Shown here: piece after piece, positions 54,517 to 63,139 of the stretch
How positions within the stretch are numbered: the stretch's first letter is position 1
Layout of the letters: the number at the start of each line of letters is the position of its first letter
NCBI RefSeq assembly: GCF_014202995.1
Contig: NZ_JACHIA010000014.1
Location: 62,001-126,000, forward strand
Source of the DNA: Longimicrobium terrae
GTDB lineage: Bacteria; Gemmatimonadota; Gemmatimonadetes; Longimicrobiales; Longimicrobiaceae
Length of the DNA stretch: 64,000 nt
Direction: 5' to 3'
Position numbers and translations under genes: made by a program
The notes under the pieces: generated by a model
The model's input: only the letters and a program-made list of their open reading frames with translations
What the model was told of the DNA's origin: nothing
The model's database searches: none

Positions 54517-54655
54517 ACGGCGGGATTTCCATGGATCGGCAGAGACTGCAACCGGTTGCGCGACCGAGCCGCCGAAAACCGCCGCCCTTGAACCTTTGAT
54601 CTTTCGCACTCACGCACTAACGCACCCAGCACTCACGCACTTCCAGACCCGTCCA

Positions 54656-55657
54656 ATGACCGAAAAACGCCTGATCAACGCCGACGTCGTGGACGTCAAC
54701 CAGCTCATGCCGCTCAAGTACCATTGGGCGTGGGAGCACTACCTGAACGGAAACCGCAACCACTGGCAGCCGCAGGAAGTGCCGATGGGGCGCGACGTTG
54801 CGACGTGGAAGGGCGGCGACCTGAGCCCCGCCGAACGGCGGGTGATCCTGCGCAACCTGGGCTTCTTCTCGACGGCGGAAAGCCTGGTGGCCAACAACAT
54901 CGTGCTTGCCATCTTCCGCCACGTCACCAACCCGGAATGCCGGCAATACCTGCTGCGGCAGGCGTTTGAAGAAGCCATTCACACGCACTGCTTTCACTAC
55001 ATCGTCGAAAGCCTGGGGCTGGACGGGGAAGAAATCTTTACCATGCACCGCGAGGTGAACACAATCGCGGGCAAGGACGAGTTCGACATGGCGCTCACGG
55101 CGGAGCTCATGGACTCGGATTTCAACACGCAGACGGTGGAGGGCGCGCAGAAGTTCGTGGAGAACCTGGTGGGCTTCTACGTGATCATGGAGGGAATCTT
55201 CTTCTACTCCGGCTTCGCGATGATGCTTTCCTTTCACCGCCAGAACCGGATGACGGGAATCGGCCAGCAGTTTCAGTACATTCTGCGCGACGAAAGCACG
55301 CACCTGAACTTTGGCATCGACCTCATCAACGGCATCGTGGCGGAAAATCCGCGGGTGTGGACGCCGGAACTGCGCGCACGTTTGTCCGCCAAGATCGAGC
55401 GCGCGGTGGAACTGGAGATCGCGTACGCGGAAGACTGCCTGCCGCACGGGATCCTGGGATTGAACGCCGGCCTGTTCCGCGACTACGTGCAGCACATTGC
55501 CGACCGGCGGCTGGAAAGGATCGGCCTGCCCGTACGCTACGGCTCGCCCAACCCGTTTCCGTGGATGAGCGAGGCCATCGACCTCAAAAAGGAAAAGAAC
55601 TTCTTTGAGACGACCGTGACGGAATACCAGTCGTCCGCCGCGCTTTCCTGGGATTGA
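54656..55657 (+). CDS. nrdB: Ribonucleotide reductase small subunit, class Ic (Tyr replaced by Phe)
   Basis: A 333-aa ferritin-like small subunit. Metal ligands are E75 (FFSTAESL), E106 and H109 (FEEAIHTH), E179 (VIMEGIF), and E213 and H216 (RDESTHLNF). The residue that would carry the Tyr radical, four after H109, is F113 (HTHCF). E75 also replaces the usual Asp. These are the marks of class Ic (NrdBz), which uses a Mn/Fe site instead of a radical Tyr, first known from Chlamydia. The ATG at 54656 is 170 bases after nrdA; both probably share the riboswitch-controlled transcript. Confidence 0.95.
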   Translation: MTEKRLINADVVDVNQLMPLKYHWAWEHYLNGNRNHWQPQEVPMGRDVATWKGGDLSPAERRVILRNLGFFSTAESLVANNIVLAIFRHVTNPECRQYLLRQAFEEAIHTHCFHYIVESLGLDGEEIFTMHREVNTIAGKDEFDMALTAELMDSDFNTQTVEGAQKFVENLVGFYVIMEGIFFYSGFAMMLSFHRQNRMTGIGQQFQYILRDESTHLNFGIDLINGIVAENPRVWTPELRARLSAKIERAVELEIAYAEDCLPHGILGLNAGLFRDYVQHIADRRLERIGLPVRYGSPNPFPWMSEAIDLKKEKNFFETTVTEYQSSAALSWD

Positions 55658-55723
55658 TGAACGAAAGCGGGTGGATGGCGCGCGATCGCCATCCACCCGC
55701 CGCACCGCGACCGCCGGGGCGGA

Positions 55724-56002
55724 TCAGCAGCCGGTGACGCCGGGGCACGTGGGATCGGTGAGGGTGGGCAGGTCCAGGATGCCGCAGACGCTCGGGTCCG
55801 TGTCCTCCACCGGCTCGCACGGGCACGACGCCTCGCCCCAGTACGACATGGGGTAATCCACACACTCCGTACGGTACAGCGCGACGGTGTGATAGCAGGT
55901 GTAACCGCTGTTGCCGCGCACCGTTCCGCGCTGCTCCGCCAGTTCCGCGGTGGTGAACGACGAAACCTCGAGCTCGGCGATGTCCAGGCGAATCTTCTTC
56001 AT
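55724..56002 (-). CDS. Cys-rich peptide with pinensin-like leader
   Basis: A 92-aa peptide. The leader MKKIRLDIAELEVSSFTT is followed by RGTVRGNSGYTCY and a Cys/Thr/Ser/Pro-rich core ending CPGVTGC (seven Cys in all). This pattern is that of pinensin-type lanthipeptide precursors. No LanB/C-type or LanM enzyme lies near, so any modification would be done by enzymes encoded elsewhere. The gene is a near twin of the one at 56632. Confidence 0.85.
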   Translation of the reverse strand: MKKIRLDIAELEVSSFTTAELAEQRGTVRGNSGYTCYHTVALYRTECVDYPMSYWGEASCPCEPVEDTDPSVCGILDLPTLTDPTCPGVTGC

Positions 56003-56125
56003 GGCTCCTCCGTGAGTGGGGCGATGGATGAACGCAAACTACCCGGTACCGTCCGCAAAGGACGCTTCCGCGCATTCGTGAGGACCGCGCGGCTGATCAT
56101 TTCCGATCCTGAACCCGATCTGCAC

Positions 56126-56581
56126 ATGCCCATGCTTCCCGCCGAAACGCGGATGGTGTTTTCCGTGTTTCCCAGTCACACCAACCACTACCACACGCTG
56201 TTCGGCGGTACCGCAATGGCGTGGATGGACCAGGCCGCGTTCATCTGTGGCACGCGCTGGTGCCGCACCAAGGTGGTGACGGTGCACTCCAGCGAAATCA
56301 GCTTCAAGCAGCCCGTTCCCGAAGGCTCCATCGCCGAGGTGGTGGCATGGATCAGCGCCACGGGCCGCACCTCCATGACGATTCCCGTGGAGATGTACGT
56401 GGAGCTCATGGACCGCGACGAGCGCATCCTGGCCTGCCGCGGCGAGTTCGTCCTGGTCGCCATGGGCGCGGACGGCCGCCCCACGGCGGTCCCTGCCCGC
56501 GATCCCGATCCGCGGGAGGAATTACCTCCGGCAGAGTGCCGTACGCAGCGACTGCACGAAGTCGTTGATGACGGGATCTGA
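56126..56581 (+). CDS. Hotdog-fold acyl-CoA thioesterase (YciA-like)
   Basis: A 151-aa hotdog thioesterase. The sequence MPMLPAETRMVFSVFPSHTN leads to the active-site region HYHTLFGGTAMAWMDQAAFI, with the helix Asp, and VTVHSSEISFKQPVPEG. It should hydrolyse acyl-CoAs. Earlier starts (56024 and before) are rejected because that DNA matches the upstream region of the second peptide gene (56920 onwards), so it is regulatory and not coding. No clear ribosome site is visible at 56126. Confidence 0.88.
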   Translation: MPMLPAETRMVFSVFPSHTNHYHTLFGGTAMAWMDQAAFICGTRWCRTKVVTVHSSEISFKQPVPEGSIAEVVAWISATGRTSMTIPVEMYVELMDRDERILACRGEFVLVAMGADGRPTAVPARDPDPREELPPAECRTQRLHEVVDDGI

Positions 56582-56631
56582 ATGACAGAAGCACGCCTCC
56601 GCATCGGTGGCGTGCTTCTGCATTCGGCGGA

Positions 56632-56919
56632 TCAGCAGCCGGTCACGCCGGGGCACGTGGGGTCCACGATCGTGGGATTGGGCTGCAGAATGGGCGGGCA
56701 GTCGCGCGGGTCATCGGTGTAGCGCACCATGGGACACGTGCACGTCTGCTCGCCCCAGTACGAGACGGGGTAGTAGGCGCACTGCGTACGGATGACGGCG
56801 ACGGTGGCGTAGCAGGTGTAGCCGCTGTTTCCGCGCACCGTTCCGCGCTGCTCGTTGAACTCCGCGGTCGTGAACGACGAAACCTCGAGTTCGGCGACGT
56901 CCAGGCGAATCTTCTTCAT
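56632..56919 (-). CDS. Cys-rich peptide with pinensin-like leader, second copy
   Basis: A 95-aa peptide with the leader MKKIRLDVAELEVSSFTT, the same RGTVRGNSGYTCY and the same ending CPGVTGC as the copy at 55724. The middle differs (YYPVSYWGEQTCTCP). Conservation at both ends, with change in between, points to duplication followed by change in the core. Upstream DNA is also duplicated. Confidence 0.85.
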   Translation of the reverse strand: MKKIRLDVAELEVSSFTTAEFNEQRGTVRGNSGYTCYATVAVIRTQCAYYPVSYWGEQTCTCPMVRYTDDPRDCPPILQPNPTIVDPTCPGVTGC

Positions 56920-57218
56920 GGCTCCTCCAGCGTGAGTGGGTCGATGGATGAATCCAATCTAGCTGGAACCGTCGGAAAAGGATACTCTCGCGTACTGTGC
57001 GCGTCCGCGAAGGATGCTCTCTCGTGGCCGCTACCGCGCGATCTGCCTGACGCGAGTACGCCCTCGGCCGCGGTGGCGTGCTTCCGCGGATCAGAACTGT
57101 TGATGATGGATGATGGTCGTTCGACCAATCGCCCACGCGGCACCCGATGGTCCACCGCGCGGCTGATCGCGATCACCTCATTCGCTGAACACCTTTCACC
57201 GTCATCCGATGATGACCA
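56920..57218. other. Interval with duplicated peptide promoter
   Basis: Bases just right of 56919 (gctcctcc, gtgagtggg, gatggatgaa) repeat those right of 56002. This is the conserved upstream region of both peptide genes. Gatgatggatgatggt words lie near 57100. No gene is seen. Confidence 0.6.
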
Positions 57219-57524
57219 TCAGCCGCCGCTGACGGCGGCGATGATGGTGATGGTGGCCGCGGCGGGAAGCGGCGTCCGCAATCCATCCAGAAAGCGGATG
57301 TTCTCGCCATCCACAAACACGTTCACGTGCCGCCGCACATCGCCCGGTTCGTCCAGCACGCGCTCCACCACGCCGGGGTGGAGCGCGTGCAGGGTGTGCA
57401 GCGCATCGCCCACCGTCGTGCCCGCATCCTCGCACGCCACCGTGGCGAGCCCGCCCGCGTACGGCCGCAGCGCGCCGGGAAGCTCGAACGTGATTGCGCC
57501 CGCCTGGACCGCCGCCGTGCTCAT
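57219..57524 (-). CDS. MoaD/ThiS-type ubiquitin-like sulfur carrier
   Basis: A 101-aa beta-grasp protein. ITFELPGALRPYAGG begins it, and VNVFVDGENIRFLDGL with TITIIAAVSGG ends it, with the diglycine tail that is adenylated and charged with sulfur in MoaD/ThiS. Its start overlaps the stop of the BNR gene by 4 bases, so the two are coupled. No MoeB-type partner is nearby. Confidence 0.88.
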   Translation of the reverse strand: MSTAAVQAGAITFELPGALRPYAGGLATVACEDAGTTVGDALHTLHALHPGVVERVLDEPGDVRRHVNVFVDGENIRFLDGLRTPLPAAATITIIAAVSGG

Positions 57525-58645
57525 ACGCCCACCACGGCGGCGCGCACGCACACAATGGGCGGCAGCACACCGCTGAGTTCCCGCCACGAGTCGCCGTCAT
57601 CCGCCGAGCCGAACAGCCGCCCGCTGCGCGTCCCGAAGTAGATGCCCGCGGGCGCGCCGCCGTCCGACGTCATGGAATCGCGCAGCACCGTCTCGTACGC
57701 GTTTTCCTGCGGGAGCCCCTCCGTCAGCGGCTGCCACGAGGCGCCCGCGTCACGCGTGCGGTAGACGCGCATCCTGGCCTCAGGCACGCAGCGGAACTCG
57801 TCGGATTCCAGCGGGATGATGTAGACGGTGTCGGGATCGGCCGGGTGCATCTGCATGGCGAAGCCGAAGTCCGATGGAACGCCGTTGGCGATGTCCGTCC
57901 AGCTGTCGCCCCAGTCGTCGCTTCGGTACAGCCCCCAGTGGTTCTGCAGAAACAGCCGCTCCGGCCGCGACGGGTGGTTGACGACCTTGTGCACGCACTG
58001 CCCGAATTCCGGATACTGGTCCGGCTGAAAGACGCAGCGCACGCCCGCGTTGCGCGGCGTCCAGCTTTTTCCGCCATCGTCCGTGCGGTAAAAGCCGGCG
58101 GTGGAGATGGCCACGCCCATCCGCGCCGAATCCGCCGGATCCGTGACGATGGTGTGCAGGCACAGCCCGCCGCCACCCGGCTGCCAGCGCGGCCGGTGCT
58201 CGTGGTTCAGCAGCCCCTCCACGGGCGCCCAGGTTTCGCCTGCGTCGCGCGAGGTGAAGAGCGCGGCGGGCTCCACGCCGGCGTACATCACCTCCGGCTC
58301 CGCGGCCGGCCCGGGATGCAGCTGCCAGATGTTGTTGAGCGCCAGCCCCGAATCCTCGGGAAAGCGGACGTTCTTGCGGTCCGGCGCGGACCACGTGGCG
58401 CCGAAGTCGTCGCTGGCGCGCACCACGCTCCCCCAGTGAAAACTCTGCGTCCCCGCCAGAATGCGCCGCCGCCCGCCGCGCTGGTCGAACGCGAGCGAGT
58501 ACACAGTCTCGCCGCGAAAGTACGGGCCGTACGTCCGCCACTCCCGCCGCTCGCGGTCGGACGTGAGCACGAACGCGCCCTTCATCGTCCCCGCGAGCAC
58601 GATCACGTCGCCGTCCAATACGGTGGGAGCTTCGTCCTGGGCCAT
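57521..58645 (-). CDS. BNR/sialidase-like beta-propeller protein
   Basis: A 374-aa beta-propeller with several Asp-box motifs (SDDFGATW, SRDAGETW, TDDGGKSW, SDDWGDSW, TRDAGASW, SADDGDSW). Such proteins resemble sialidase and photosystem-assembly propellers; no catalytic set can be assigned. No signal peptide is seen at the ATG 58645. It is paired by overlap with the MoaD-type gene, a common pairing in bacteria whose meaning is unknown. Confidence 0.88.
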   Translation of the reverse strand: MAQDEAPTVLDGDVIVLAGTMKGAFVLTSDRERREWRTYGPYFRGETVYSLAFDQRGGRRRILAGTQSFHWGSVVRASDDFGATWSAPDRKNVRFPEDSGLALNNIWQLHPGPAAEPEVMYAGVEPAALFTSRDAGETWAPVEGLLNHEHRPRWQPGGGGLCLHTIVTDPADSARMGVAISTAGFYRTDDGGKSWTPRNAGVRCVFQPDQYPEFGQCVHKVVNHPSRPERLFLQNHWGLYRSDDWGDSWTDIANGVPSDFGFAMQMHPADPDTVYIIPLESDEFRCVPEARMRVYRTRDAGASWQPLTEGLPQENAYETVLRDSMTSDGGAPAGIYFGTRSGRLFGSADDGDSWRELSGVLPPIVCVRAAVVGV

Positions 58646-58840
58646 CGGGGTCTCCGTTTTGGGGGCGGCGGAACGAGCGTGGAGCGCGCAGTCTAATCGT
58701 CCGCGCCGCGTTCGCCAAGCACTTTGTTGAGCGCCACTCACCTCCCGCCACACGCGAGCAAAACGCTCACTCCGCGGCTCAGCACGGGGATGACCCACGG
58801 TTTGCCTTGCGGCTCACCGTCGCCTCTCGAACGCACTCTC

Positions 58841-61297
58841 CTATGACGTGATGGCCGCGGCGGACGGAGCGGTGCTGGCGGGGACGGGGCGTGAGTCGAG
58901 GACGGTGTGCATGCTCGCGGTGGATGGCGCAAAGAGAGAAAGCTGGTCCGCCGCCGCGAACACTTCCGCGAAGTCGGCCGCCGTCAGCGCGCGGGCGAGG
59001 CGCACGGCAAAGGTGTCGCGCAGCAGGCGGGAATAGTGGTCTACGTCGTAGTCGCGCGGGTCCGAGACGCCGCCCGTGTCGTCATCCGTGGACGCGACCA
59101 CGCCCGCGCCGCCACCCTGCGTGCGGTACACGCGCACCCGCTCGCCCACGCGCCAGCGGGTGCGCCCGCTGGCGAGCAGCGCCTCGTACGCCAGTTCGCG
59201 CCGCGTCTCGCGGGTTTCCGCGTACCGCTCAGGCGACTTGGTGAGCCGCACGCGCGACGATACATCGTACGTCGACAGTTCGCGCGTGCGCAGGGCGCGC
59301 AGCGTGGCCAGGTACTCGCCCCGCAACCCGGTGATGTCGCCCGCGAACAGGAGCGGGAGGGCGCGCCGCAGAAACGCCTCGCCATACGGCTCCGACCGGC
59401 TGGAGCGAAAGGCGACGCCGCGCAGCAGCAGCGTGCCGTCGTAGCCCAGGAGCGCGTAGTTCTTGGGCTCGTGCGAAAGCATCGCCGCGTACCGGCCGTC
59501 GAACTCCAGTTGCACCAGTGGCGGCAGAAGGGCGTCCACCTCCGCCACCACGCGCCGCTCGTCCGCCTCCGTCCAGCCCTCCGGAACGGCGAAGTACACA
59601 CCGTCCGTGTCCGCTTCCAGCAGGGTTACGCCCCGCGCAGCCAGTTCGCGGCACATGAAGTTGAGTGTCTCGCGCCCGCGGCGGGTGACTTCGTTGGCGG
59701 CGTGCACGTCCGCAAAGCGCGTAAGCCCGCCGCCCGCCGCCAGATAGCCGTACGCGGAGTTGACCAGCAGCTTCATGGCCGCGGACATGGCCTCGTGCGT
59801 GTGGCGCTCGGCGGAGCCGGGGGGCGCGGCGCGGCCGCTCGCCTTTGCCGCCAGCCGCTGCTCCACCAGGCGGTCCACCAGCGCCACCAGCGCGCCCAGG
59901 TGGTCCGGCGCCGGCCCGATGCGATAGGCGCGCATGAGCGACGGGTACAGGCTGGCGACGTCGGCCTTCACCACGCGGCGGGCCACGCCTGTCGCAAAAA
60001 GGTGCAGGGCGGCGCCGCTGTGCGGGGTGCCGTCCCAGGGCGCGTGCGCGGGAAGCGCCGCCCCCGCGCGCAGATACGCGCGCACGAGCAGCGGGTCGAT
60101 GACGCCCGTGGCGGGGCCGGCGTCCGCCAGCCGCTCGTACCGGCGCGGCGCCATGCGGGCCAGCGCGAACGCGGCGCCGCCCAGCACGCGCGAGATGGCG
60201 GCGACCTCCTCTACGTCGTCCGTGGCGTAGCGGCGGATGCGCTCGGGGTCGGTGCGGTAGATGGTATGGATCTGCGCGCCGGGCACGTATTCGCGGTCCG
60301 GCGCCGCGACACCCAAGTGCCGGGCGACGGCCTTGAGCCCGTGCCCCGGCAGCTCGCGCGCGGAGAAATCGTAGCGCATCACCGCGTCCATCGTGTCGAT
60401 CAGCTCGCGGCCGGGCGCCACGAAGCGCACGCGGCGGCTGGGATCGTCGCCGCGCGCGGTGCCGCGCCGGGCCGCGCGCTCGCGCAGGCCCAGCTTCGCC
60501 AGCCGCCCCAGCGCGAGCGGCACGCCGAGTTTGCGCGCGCGCGTGGCCAGAAAGGGGAGGTCGAACCCGTGCAGGTTATGGTTCTCGATGACGTCCGGAT
60601 CGGCCTCGCAAATCAGCGCCACCAGCCGGCGGATGAGGTCCGCCTCGGCCGCGTCGCCCTCGCCGTCCGCTTCCAGAACGTGCGGCGCGCCGGACGCATC
60701 CAGCACGGCCACCATGAAGATGCGGTTGCGCGTGGCGTCCAGCCCCGTCGTTTCCAGGTCGAACTGCAGGCGATGCAGTTGATCGAAGGCGAGGTCGCGA
60801 AAATACGTACGCCCGGTGGCCACCAGGTACTGCTCCTCGGGCGGAAGCGCGAAGGCGGAGCCGGGGCCAAGGTCGCGCAGATGGCGCAGTTGCTGGTTCA
60901 GGCGGCGGGAGGCGCCGTGCAGCACCGCGTTGGCCAGCGCCGCTCCATCCTCGGCGGAAACCAGGAAGCGGAGCGCGCCCGGGCCGTCCAGCTCGCGGAA
61001 CCGGAACGGAGCGTCGCCGCCGTCGCGGGCAAGGCGGGAACCGAGATGGTGCAGATCATCCATCCGGTCCAGCAGAATCCACGGCCGATAGCGCTCATCC
61101 TCGCGGACGAGCGCGCCGGTGTCCGGAATCCGCCGCCAGACGATGGCGCGGCCGCTGGGCTCCGCCCACACGGAAACGATCCCCGGCGTGCGATCCCATC
61201 CCCACAGCCACTCGTCTTCGCGCGACACACGCGGCTCATCTCCCGCCATCGCCGAGCCAGGCGGGTGCATCGGCCCGTCGTGGGAGGGGAGAGTCAT
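58841..61297 (-). CDS. Family B DNA polymerase
   Basis: An 818-aa polymerase. The 3'-5' exonuclease motif I is FDLETTGLD, and later NHNLHGFDLPFL and the Exo III-type RYATDDVEE are seen. The polymerase motifs are DVASLYPSLM (A), KLLVNSAYGYL (B) and EADTDGVYF (C), all intact. The C-terminal region has QLSLFAP, a beta-clamp-binding motif. It should act in repair or special synthesis, not in main replication. ATG 61297 is preferred to the GTG at 61330. No helicase or primase gene is beside it. Confidence 0.93.
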   Translation of the reverse strand: MTLPSHDGPMHPPGSAMAGDEPRVSREDEWLWGWDRTPGIVSVWAEPSGRAIVWRRIPDTGALVREDERYRPWILLDRMDDLHHLGSRLARDGGDAPFRFRELDGPGALRFLVSAEDGAALANAVLHGASRRLNQQLRHLRDLGPGSAFALPPEEQYLVATGRTYFRDLAFDQLHRLQFDLETTGLDATRNRIFMVAVLDASGAPHVLEADGEGDAAEADLIRRLVALICEADPDVIENHNLHGFDLPFLATRARKLGVPLALGRLAKLGLRERAARRGTARGDDPSRRVRFVAPGRELIDTMDAVMRYDFSARELPGHGLKAVARHLGVAAPDREYVPGAQIHTIYRTDPERIRRYATDDVEEVAAISRVLGGAAFALARMAPRRYERLADAGPATGVIDPLLVRAYLRAGAALPAHAPWDGTPHSGAALHLFATGVARRVVKADVASLYPSLMRAYRIGPAPDHLGALVALVDRLVEQRLAAKASGRAAPPGSAERHTHEAMSAAMKLLVNSAYGYLAAGGGLTRFADVHAANEVTRRGRETLNFMCRELAARGVTLLEADTDGVYFAVPEGWTEADERRVVAEVDALLPPLVQLEFDGRYAAMLSHEPKNYALLGYDGTLLLRGVAFRSSRSEPYGEAFLRRALPLLFAGDITGLRGEYLATLRALRTRELSTYDVSSRVRLTKSPERYAETRETRRELAYEALLASGRTRWRVGERVRVYRTQGGGAGVVASTDDDTGGVSDPRDYDVDHYSRLLRDTFAVRLARALTAADFAEVFAAADQLSLFAPSTASMHTVLDSRPVPASTAPSAAAITS

Positions 61298-61564
61298 CGC
61301 GCGGGGTGGGAAGGGGTATCGAGAGCGCACGGGGAAGGTGGCCTCTCCGCATCATTGTACGCGGACCGAATCTCTCCCGAAAGAATCACGGGCCGCCATC
61401 CGGCAGGACAGATTCCGCCAGCGCCGTTACCGCGGGTCCCGCGGTGCCGTTGCCCGATCGACAAAAACGGCGTAATATATGCGTGTTTGCTGGGGCGAAA
61501 TGATGGATCTACCCTGTCCGTTCTCGCGGTCGCGCGTGGCGGCAATCGACTCTTGGAGGATGCC

Positions 61565-61867
61565 ATGAAGAGCAAGCTTCGCCTGAACATCGACCAGCTT
61601 TCGGTGGAATCGTTCGCCATTCCCGGTGTGGATGACGGTGCGGGAACGGTGCGCGCGCACATCGTGGTTCCGCCGGAGGAGCCGGCGAGCGACTACCAGG
61701 GGTACTGCGGCACCAACTACGTGTCGTGCAACGGCTCGTGCGCCAGCTGCGTGCAGACGTGCTGGAACACGTGCGCGGAAACGTGTGCGTCGTGCGTGTA
61801 CACCTGCCAGCTCAGCTGTCACAGCGTCTGCCACGAACCGGCTCCCACCAACAACTGCTACATCTAG
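61565..61867 (+). CDS. Cys-rich peptide with pinensin-like leader
   Basis: A 100-aa peptide with a ttggagg ribosome site. The leader MKSKLRLNIDQLSVESF is followed by GTVRAH and then a core with thirteen Cys, mostly spaced two or three apart (SCNGSCASCVQTC, NTCAETCASC). It is not the same core as the copies at 55724. A terminator lies just past its stop. Confidence 0.87.
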   Translation: MKSKLRLNIDQLSVESFAIPGVDDGAGTVRAHIVVPPEEPASDYQGYCGTNYVSCNGSCASCVQTCWNTCAETCASCVYTCQLSCHSVCHEPAPTNNCYI

Positions 61868-61882
61868 GCGTCGAGCCATCAG

Positions 61883-61920
61883 GAAAGGGTCCTCGCACGT
61901 TGTCTTACGGGGACCCTTTC
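61883..61920. terminator. Intrinsic-type terminator
   Basis: Arms gaaagggtcc (61883-61892) and ggaccctttc (61911-61920) with an 18-base loop, then tgttt. It lies between two convergent peptide genes and may serve both. Confidence 0.8.
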
Positions 61921-61972
61921 TGTTTCGGCCATCAGCGGAAGGCGTCGAAAGCCCCAGATACGTCGCGCCGGA

Positions 61973-62278
61973 TCAGCAGATGTTCAGCCAGCAGGTTTCC
62001 GGCTGGGCGCAGGTGGCGTAGTCGCACGTTCCCTGGCAGGTGTTGCCGCCGCAGGTGTACGCACCGCTCCCGCCACAGCCGTTGCAGGTCTGCTCGCACG
62101 TGAACGCGCACGACAGACAGCTGGCGGGATAGCAGGTGTTAATGCAGGTTCCGTTGCAGCTCTCGTCGGCGTACGTGGTGCCATCGCGCCCTTCCACGGT
62201 GCCGCGCGCTCCGGTGGAAGCGTCGGTGGCGAACGACTCCACGGTGAGCGACTCAAGCGTCAGCGACAGCTTCTTCAT
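61973..62278 (-). CDS. Cys-rich peptide with pinensin-like leader
   Basis: A 101-aa peptide with the leader MKKLSLTLESLTVESFAT, then RGTVEGRDGTTY and a core with thirteen or so Cys in short steps (CNGTCINTCYPASC, CGGNTCQGTC), ending NIC. The arrangement is convergent with the gene at 61565. No modification enzyme is nearby. Confidence 0.87.
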   Translation of the reverse strand: MKKLSLTLESLTVESFATDASTGARGTVEGRDGTTYADESCNGTCINTCYPASCLSCAFTCEQTCNGCGGSGAYTCGGNTCQGTCDYATCAQPETCWLNIC

Positions 62279-62443
62279 CGTGCTTTCTCCGGAACGGAAG
62301 TTGGGCGGGATGGAATCAGAACGGGCATATGATGTCCGTTTCTGTGAGGTGCGTCAATCCTGGCCCGCCATCCACCGTACCGCCCGCAGCGCTGACGGAA
62401 TCGCGGGACAGGCCCCCGCGCGAACGGAACAACGACGGATCAC

Positions 62444-63139
62444 ATGGTCGACTATCATCAGATCTATGCCGAGCAGGCGGATGCGTATGACCGGCTGGTG
62501 CGGGCGGAGGACTGGCGGGGGAACCTGCCGCGCATCATCAACGAACTGATCCCGCCACGGTGCGAGCGGGTGCTGGAGGTCGGCGCGGGGACGGGGCGGC
62601 TGACGCGCATGCTGCCGCACTCGGCGCGGATCGTTGCGACGGAGGGCTCCGAGGCGATGCTGCGGGTAGCGGAAAACGGACTTGGCGCGGCGCGGACCAT
62701 CGGGTTCTGCACGGCGGATGCGCGGGCGCTTCCGATGCGCGACGGGTGGGCGGACGTGGCGATCGCGGGGTGGGTGTTCGGGCACTTCTGCGACTGGCAC
62801 GAGGCCTCCGCCGAGGCGGAGATCGACCGCGCGATCGGGGAAATGCGCCGCTGCCTGCGCCCGGGCGGGACGGCCGTGATCCTGGAAACACTGGGGACGG
62901 GAACGCCGTCCGCTGGCGCGCCCACGCCGGGGCTGGAGCGCTACTACCGGCGGATGGAGGACGTGTTCGGCTTCACGCGATCCGTCGTGGAGACGGATTA
63001 CGAGTTCGCGGACCGGCGCACGGCGGAGGAACTGGTGACGTTCTTCTTTGGCGAGGAGACGGCGCGCGAGATCGGGCCGGGGGAGCGTCCGCGGCTGCGG
63101 GAGTTCACCGGCCTTTGGACGTGGACGGACGTGGCGTGA
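62444..63139 (+). CDS. SAM-dependent methyltransferase
   Basis: A 231-aa class I methyltransferase. The SAM-binding motif I is VLEVGAGTGRLT, followed by the acidic IVATEGSEAML and ADARALPMRDGWAD, then LRPGGTAVILET. The substrate cannot be told. It lies 165 bases from the last peptide gene in the opposite direction, so it may be unrelated to it. Confidence 0.92.
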   Translation: MVDYHQIYAEQADAYDRLVRAEDWRGNLPRIINELIPPRCERVLEVGAGTGRLTRMLPHSARIVATEGSEAMLRVAENGLGAARTIGFCTADARALPMRDGWADVAIAGWVFGHFCDWHEASAEAEIDRAIGEMRRCLRPGGTAVILETLGTGTPSAGAPTPGLERYYRRMEDVFGFTRSVVETDYEFADRRTAEELVTFFFGEETAREIGPGERPRLREFTGLWTWTDVA

